37,244 nt of DNA from Rhodospirillaceae bacterium (GTDB lineage Bacteria; Pseudomonadota; Alphaproteobacteria; UBA8366; GCA-2717185): NCBI GenBank assembly GCA_002717185.1, contig PBDC01000062.1, forward strand, positions 1-37,244, given 5' to 3'. The notes below the pieces were generated by a model. That model had not been told where the DNA came from. It made no database searches and worked only from the letters and a program-made list of their open reading frames with translations. This document shows, in pieces, positions 32,604 through 37,244 of the stretch. The translations under genes and the position numbers were made by a program. The stretch's first letter is position 1. The number at the start of each line of letters is the position of its first letter.

Positions 32604-33404
32604 TCAGTCTTCCAGATAACGAGTCAGGAACTGGATCACGAGCGTAGCCATACCGTGGTCGAGCAGATCGTTGTGGCGAGCCTTCGTCAGAAAGTGCCCC
32701 TGTTTCGGTTCCGATGCCGCGTCAAACAGGCGGCGACCATATTTGACAGGAATCACTGTATCCTGCCCGCCATGAATGACGAGTGTAGGCACCGAAACCT
32801 GCCCGATACGTGACATCGAATCGAACTTGTCCTTCACCAGCCAACGGGACGGCACATACCAATAATGATGCTGTGCCATGTCCGGCATGCTGCTATATGG
32901 CGCTTCCAGGACCAAGGCCCCTACAGGGTATTCGGCAGCCATCGCAACCGCAATGCCGCTACCAAGCGATTCGCCAAAAAGGACGATGCGGTCGTCCGGC
33001 ACTCCCTGGCGCCTGAGAAACGCAACCCCCGTCCGCGCGTCAGCGAACAGATTGGCTTCGCTCGGCGCGCCACCCGTTTGCGCGTTATAGCGGTAACTGA
33101 GCAGCAAAACCCCGTATCCCTGATCTAAATATTCCCGAACCTTATGAGCGCGATCACCGATATGCCCAGCGTTTCCATGAAAAACCAGTAGCGTCGGCCG
33201 CCTGACATCGTGCGGAGCCTGCCACCAGGCCAACAGCGCTAGCCCGTCATCCGTTGGGATACGTAGAGCGGTCATTTCGGGAACGCCGAATTCAACCGGG
33301 GCGGGGATATTTTGATTGGGGGGATAAAGAAGTGACCGCTGGATCACATATAGCAAGGCGACGATAGCAACATAAAAAACCAGCGCGGTAACGACGTATT
33401 CCAT
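32604..33404 (-). CDS. Membrane-anchored alpha/beta hydrolase (BEM46-like)
   Basis: The protein of about 266 residues has one N-terminal membrane helix (VVTALVFYVAIVALLYVI) and an alpha/beta hydrolase fold: LLVFHGNAGHIGDR supplies the oxyanion region, LFGESLGSG the nucleophile serine, HGGQDTVIP the acid and KARHNDLL the histidine. The family (BEM46/YfhR-like) hydrolyses unknown esters or peptides at the membrane. The usual YRGYGxSxGxPSE segment reads YRYNAQTGGAPSE here. The ATG at 33404 is preferred over the TTG at 33422. The gene starts 34 bases after the PRMT-like gene. Confidence 0.9.
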   Translation of the reverse strand: MEYVVTALVFYVAIVALLYVIQRSLLYPPNQNIPAPVEFGVPEMTALRIPTDDGLALLAWWQAPHDVRRPTLLVFHGNAGHIGDRAHKVREYLDQGYGVLLLSYRYNAQTGGAPSEANLFADARTGVAFLRRQGVPDDRIVLFGESLGSGIAVAMAAEYPVGALVLEAPYSSMPDMAQHHYWYVPSRWLVKDKFDSMSRIGQVSVPTLVIHGGQDTVIPVKYGRRLFDAASEPKQGHFLTKARHNDLLDHGMATLVIQFLTRYLED

Positions 33405-33437
33405 GATCCTTCGATCCCGCAATGGTATCGTTTCAGC

Positions 33438-35249
33438 CTAGCCAATGTCCGGCCGGGCAACCTCAAAACAGAACTGGGTATCCGTCCGCCGCACCTTGAG
33501 ATGAAATTCCTCTCCCTTGCGAACAGCGAGGTCCCGGTCGAGAAACTGGATGGTCTGGTGCCAATGATTAAGATTTGTTTCGTGACGTGTGGAAAACGAA
33601 TTCTCATTGTCCAAATCGAGTTCGAACCAAACGGTGACCGCGTGTGCCATCCCCGTTTCCAGAGCAGACAAATTCAATATTTCCACGATATCCGTTTCAC
33701 TATAGTCGGGCGGACGATGAAAATCGTAACTGGCGAACTCGAACGGGGCGCTCAAAGTACGGTGGGCATCACGTTCCTCATCGAAGGGAACATGCATATT
33801 GGGGTTGCGGAACAAGTCAAATTCGCTGAAATCAAAGCCCCGAATAGTCTTTACCGGGTTGATGGGTCGCTCTCCCGGCCATTCCACGACCGCACCACAG
33901 ACGCGTGCCGCTTGCGGAATGACTACGGCATCAGGGCGCGCCAAATGCCGCACCGCATGACGAATGGCCGGAATTCCACCCTCCCCAATCAGTGTGACGT
34001 CAAGGGATTCAATGATAACCACACTAGCCGGTTCCGGTAATTCCGCACCGACAGCGAGCTCACCGGATTGCTTGGAAAAGACAGAGATTACCTCGTCATA
34101 GCCGTTTCGGGCGATTATGCGACGCGCCATATCGGCCATAGGACCCAAAGGCTCACAAGCGACGACGTCTCGAGCTCCAGCACGGGCAGCGATCATTGCG
34201 AAAAGTCCGCTGCTCGCACCTATATCGAGAACAACGTCATCTGGACCGACCGTCTTCTCGATCGCGGCCTGATAGACGTCATTGCGACCGCCATCGTTGA
34301 TCATCGGCAGGTACCAGGAGGGCACTAAACGCGAATAGGCGTCTCTCAAGTTACGCGTGATACGATGATTGTCCGGCTGCGCTTCAATACCGCGTCGGAA
34401 TACCCGTATCGCACCGTCGAAATCGCCCTGCGCCGCCAAGGAACAGCCAAGCGCATCATGTGCTCTCAGGTCAGGCGGCTCCGCGGCAATCGCGCGTTGA
34501 AACGATCGGGTGGCCTCTTCGAATCGGCCATGTTCCTGAAGAATTGAACCGTGATTATAGTTCGCGCGCGCGTCTGCAGTCTTGCTTCTCATGACACGCT
34601 CCGACGTCGCCAACGCATCCGTAAGGCACCCTTCCTCGCGCAGAAGCACTGCCAGCTCAAGAAGAGAGTCACAGTCTTCGCCATCGATCTCTACGGCGCG
34701 GCGAAATGACGCGATCGCCGTGGCCGCCGCTTCCTTGCCACGTTCGCGGCGCCAGGTCATACCCAAATTATGATAAGCGTCAGCGTCTTCCGGCCGTGCC
34801 TCGACAACGACTTCAAAACATGAACGAGCCTCGACGAAATTGCCACGATGTAACAAGACCAGCCCGAGATTAAAGTTAATATCCGTATCGGTGGGGTCCA
34901 ATTCGCGGGCACGCCGAAAATGGACTTCCGCTTCGGTCAATTCTCCGCGATCCAGCAGGATCGCCGCCAAATTGTTGTAAGCGTCAGCATCATCCGGGGA
35001 AAGATCAATAGCCATTTCGATTAACCCGCGCGCATCGTCGTAATCGCCCTTCATATAGACGACTATGCCAAGACGACGCAGCGCATCGGCATTATTGGGC
35101 TCCCGAGCGAGCACACGACGAAAGGCGGCTTCAGCATCTCCGCGGCAGCCCGATTCCATCGCCGTCACGCCGTCACCTATTAAGGCCGTGATGCTGGGCT
35201 CCCCAGCTTCTTCGCCTGTTTTGGCAACTGGCAGAATTTCTTCGGCCAT
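33438..35249 (-). CDS. TPR-repeat protein fused to PRMT7/PRMT9-like arginine methyltransferase
   Basis: This 603-residue protein has two parts. Residues about 20-300 are at least seven tetratricopeptide repeats (for example PDDADAYNNLAAILLDRGEL). Residues about 310-603 are a SAM-dependent methyltransferase: WYLPMINDGGRNDVYQAAI, motif I VLDIGASSG at 340-348, the acidic ACEP, and a double-E loop with E414 and E423 spaced nine apart as in PRMTs. IPQAARV and NHWHQTIQFLD follow; the latter corresponds to the THW loop and the barrel strand of PRMTs. Human PRMT9 has the same TPR-plus-PRMT layout. It should methylate arginine on a protein recognised through the TPRs. The ATG at 35249 follows GAGGAAGGG; the upstream extension is not family-like. 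Confidence 0.85.
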   Translation of the reverse strand: MAEEILPVAKTGEEAGEPSITALIGDGVTAMESGCRGDAEAAFRRVLAREPNNADALRRLGIVVYMKGDYDDARGLIEMAIDLSPDDADAYNNLAAILLDRGELTEAEVHFRRARELDPTDTDINFNLGLVLLHRGNFVEARSCFEVVVEARPEDADAYHNLGMTWRRERGKEAAATAIASFRRAVEIDGEDCDSLLELAVLLREEGCLTDALATSERVMRSKTADARANYNHGSILQEHGRFEEATRSFQRAIAAEPPDLRAHDALGCSLAAQGDFDGAIRVFRRGIEAQPDNHRITRNLRDAYSRLVPSWYLPMINDGGRNDVYQAAIEKTVGPDDVVLDIGASSGLFAMIAARAGARDVVACEPLGPMADMARRIIARNGYDEVISVFSKQSGELAVGAELPEPASVVIIESLDVTLIGEGGIPAIRHAVRHLARPDAVVIPQAARVCGAVVEWPGERPINPVKTIRGFDFSEFDLFRNPNMHVPFDEERDAHRTLSAPFEFASYDFHRPPDYSETDIVEILNLSALETGMAHAVTVWFELDLDNENSFSTRHETNLNHWHQTIQFLDRDLAVRKGEEFHLKVRRTDTQFCFEVARPDIG

Positions 35250-35322
35250 ACCCTTCCTCTCATTCAACACCCGGGTATCATAGTAACGCACCACGCCGGG
35301 ACAAGTATTTGCAGAGCTCCAG

Positions 35323-36867
35323 CTAACGGGCCCGCGAAAGGATATAGGCAGGGATAAGCGCACCAATAAATACCACACCGGTCAGCATAAAACCGTCTTG
35401 GAAACCGGAGGTGTTGGCTTGCGCTTCAAGCATGCGTCCCAGATAGTGCAAAGTCACGGGAAATAGTTGGGTATCAGGTATACCACCCGAACTCAGCAGG
35501 CTTTCCAAACGGATTATCAGTTCTCGGGTCGCGGCATTGTCAGCAGTCTGCGTGGCAGTCACTGCTTCGCTGTGGAACTCTGTTCGTAATTCCAGCGCGA
35601 CGACCAAGCTGTTGATACCAGTTGCACCGCCAAGTTGGCGGAAGAAATTAATCGTGCCTGACCCCTGATTAAGCTTGTCTGTCGGAACAGACTTTAGCGC
35701 CGTCGCCATAAGGGCTGGGTTTATGCAAACCATGCCGATGCGTCCGATCACACCAAGCAACGCCAAAGTGAAGAAGGACGTATTCACGTCGGAGTCGGCA
35801 ATGAGAAATGCAGCGACCGCAAACAGGATCAATCCCCCCATGATTGGGTAATGCGGGGGCACAGAATCAGATAACCGTCCGGTAAAGGGTAGCATGAAAA
35901 CAACCAGAAGACTGGCTGGCAGTAGGATGAAACCTGCTACCGTAGGAGTGTAGCTTTGTACCAATTGGCCGAATACGGGCATCGCGTATGTTGTTGCAAA
36001 ATTCCCGGCGCCAAACACGAAAGCGATGACAATAGCCGACGCAAATCTCGGATTGCTAAGCAGGCTCATATCGAGCAAGGACGAACCGGCGCGGAACTGG
36101 GATAGCACAAACCCCGCAGCCGCTGCGGTCCCGACGACAATTTGCGTTACAATCAAGTCGGAACCCCATCCGATACGCTGCCCATTGCCGATCGTCGACA
36201 TCAAGCAAAACAAGGCTACACACAAGAAGCCATAGCCGAGAAAATCGAATGATTTCGCCGGGCCCTCTGGCTTCTTAGTAGGCATAAAGAAGAGACCCAT
36301 CAATAAAGCCACGATGATCAACGGCAACGGGATCCAGAAAATCATGCGCCAGACCCATACATCCGCTGTAATCCCGCCAATAACGGGGCCAAGGCCCAGG
36401 GCCAGCATCAGACCCATTCCGTAAATTCCCATCGCAAACCCACGGCGATCTGAAGGAAATACCTGAAATAGGGTCACCATAACCAGAGGTTGAACGATAC
36501 CGCCCGCAAACCCCTGCAGAACACGGCCAAAAATGATCATGTTAAGATCAGAGCTTAGTCCGCAGATAAGACCACCTACCAGGAATAGCAGGAGCACGGA
36601 GGTGAAGGCACCTCGCTGGCCAAGACGCCCAATTACCCAGGCATTTAGCAACTGGCTCGCGGTCATCGTCGCAATAAAAGCTGTCTGAAGAAATTGTGCT
36701 TTATCTTGGCCGACACCATACGCCCCCATAACATCCGGCACGGCCACATTCACGATGGTCCCCGAAAGCGTCATGGTAAACGAGCCCATCACCGCACAGA
36801 CGGTTACAAGCCAGCGATAGGCCGGTCCAAACTGCGCAAAAAGGTCATCTGTGCTTACAACGTTCAC
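35323..36867 (-). CDS. DHA2-family MFS drug efflux transporter (EmrB/QacA type, 14 helices)
   Basis: The 514-residue membrane protein has about 14 hydrophobic segments. SGTIVNVAVPDV in helix 1, the RVLQGFAGGIVQPLVM segment and GLMLALGLGPVIGG (motif C of proton-coupled exporters) are typical of EmrB-like proteins. INFFRQLGGATGINSLVVAL near the C-terminus is also characteristic. EmrB works with a membrane-fusion partner (EmrA), but no such gene is adjacent in the window. Substrate is unknown. It lies 73 bases upstream of the TPR-PRMT gene on the same strand. Confidence 0.93.
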   Translation of the reverse strand: MNVVSTDDLFAQFGPAYRWLVTVCAVMGSFTMTLSGTIVNVAVPDVMGAYGVGQDKAQFLQTAFIATMTASQLLNAWVIGRLGQRGAFTSVLLLFLVGGLICGLSSDLNMIIFGRVLQGFAGGIVQPLVMVTLFQVFPSDRRGFAMGIYGMGLMLALGLGPVIGGITADVWVWRMIFWIPLPLIIVALLMGLFFMPTKKPEGPAKSFDFLGYGFLCVALFCLMSTIGNGQRIGWGSDLIVTQIVVGTAAAAGFVLSQFRAGSSLLDMSLLSNPRFASAIVIAFVFGAGNFATTYAMPVFGQLVQSYTPTVAGFILLPASLLVVFMLPFTGRLSDSVPPHYPIMGGLILFAVAAFLIADSDVNTSFFTLALLGVIGRIGMVCINPALMATALKSVPTDKLNQGSGTINFFRQLGGATGINSLVVALELRTEFHSEAVTATQTADNAATRELIIRLESLLSSGGIPDTQLFPVTLHYLGRMLEAQANTSGFQDGFMLTGVVFIGALIPAYILSRAR

Positions 36868-37130
36868 GGGTCGTCAATGGGTCCAAAGCGCCTCGCCATG
36901 CCGCAATTGCAAGCGGCGTCGGCATTCAAATGGTTAGCACTTTCTTAATTTTTCAGAGAGTCTAAATTGTGTTAAATGAAGGCCGAATTCGGAAGTTGAT
37001 TGCCAAATTTCCCTGAATACAAAACAGGTTATGAACAATGTACGCCATGTTAGAAGCAACCGAATCCAAGGTTACGCAGATTTAATGACACGCCACCACT
37101 CGAGGGGAACAAACTGGCCTATAGCGAAAC

Positions 37131-37244
37131 TCAGCCTTCTTTGGGGCGCTTCTTTGAAGAGCCGGAAAGACGCTTCTGTAGAGCCTCAATATACTGACGA
37201 TCTGACGCGGTGAAATCACCCTCCTCGATGTCTTCCTTGTAACC
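37131..37244 (-). CDS. C-terminal end of an unidentified protein (partial, 5' end outside window)
   Basis: The minus strand from the right edge is open for 37 codons to a TGA at 37131-37133, encoding YKEDIEEGDFTASDRQYIEAL and a basic tail ending KKRPKEG. Composition and codon use look genuine, and the acidic-then-basic tail suggests the end of a soluble protein. I cannot name a family. No hairpin terminator is evident between it and the MFS gene. Confidence 0.6.
   Translation of the reverse strand, partial: GYKEDIEEGDFTASDRQYIEALQKRLSGSSKKRPKEG

Noticed and set aside
35250..35378. N-terminal extension of the TPR-PRMT protein by 43 residues
   Set aside because: The ATG at 35249 has a strong GAGGAAGGG site; the extension is intergenic in character.
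1..37244. CRISPR arrays, insertion sequences with terminal inverted repeats, rRNA genes
   Set aside because: I looked for regularly spaced repeats, transposase motifs and rRNA landmarks and saw none.

Overview
The window looks like chromosomal DNA of an alphaproteobacterium of moderately high GC, probably a heterotroph of the Rhodospirillales kind. Clues are a homologue of the mitochondrial complex I accessory subunit NDUFS4 (PF04800), an Atm1-type ABC exporter, a phosphonate monoester hydrolase of the Rhizobium type and a form II (CODH-like) molybdenum hydroxylase cluster. No ribosomal marker is present, so this placement is an inference.

Layout. (1) 1-1184: the left edge carries the last codons of what looks like a tyrosine recombinase, running towards the 3' end of a tRNA-Arg(TCT) gene. 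This suggests the right border of an integrated element that lies mostly outside the window. An NDUFS4-like gene and tRNA-Pro(TGG) follow. (2) 1185-9647, mainly + strand: SCO1/SenC copper chaperone, DinB-fold protein, FAD monooxygenase, a decayed metallophosphoesterase pseudogene, an intact phosphonate monoester hydrolase, a convergent YaiI/YqxD gene, a cupin, a CinA protein with a degenerate amidase domain, and a TauD/TfdA dioxygenase. (3) 9800-19685, all - strand: a long, tightly overlapping Mrp/Mbh-type cation:proton antiporter operon in the order E-F-G-(MbhD/E-like)-B-C-D, followed by two more NuoL/M/N-type subunits with a small two-helix protein between them. It runs on into an Atm1-type ABC exporter and a sulfotransferase. 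(4) 19846-22081, + strand: a two-gene unit of an isopenicillin-N-synthase-like oxygenase and an enolase-superfamily enzyme; the latter contains a sharply AT-rich internal patch.

(5) 22526-32603, + strand: a form II CODH-like cluster, coxG, coxS, coxL, coxM, then after a 767-bp gap coxD, coxE, two half-length XdhC proteins, and a molybdopterin-binding/nucleotidyltransferase fusion broken by one in-frame TAA. The large subunit carries AYRGAGR rather than the AYRCSFR of true CO dehydrogenase, so the substrate is uncertain. CoxD, CoxE and the XdhC-like proteins would mature and insert the molybdenum cofactor; CoxG may anchor the enzyme at the membrane. (6) 32604-37244, - strand: a membrane-anchored alpha/beta hydrolase, a TPR protein fused to a PRMT7/PRMT9-like arginine methyltransferase, a 14-helix drug-efflux MFS transporter, and the C-terminal end of an unidentified gene at the right edge.

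The points most worth following up are the Mbh-like antiporter operon with three antiporter-type subunits, the bacterial TPR-PRMT fusion, the nonsense codon in the cofactor gene, the AT-rich patch in the enolase gene, and the putative element border at the left edge.
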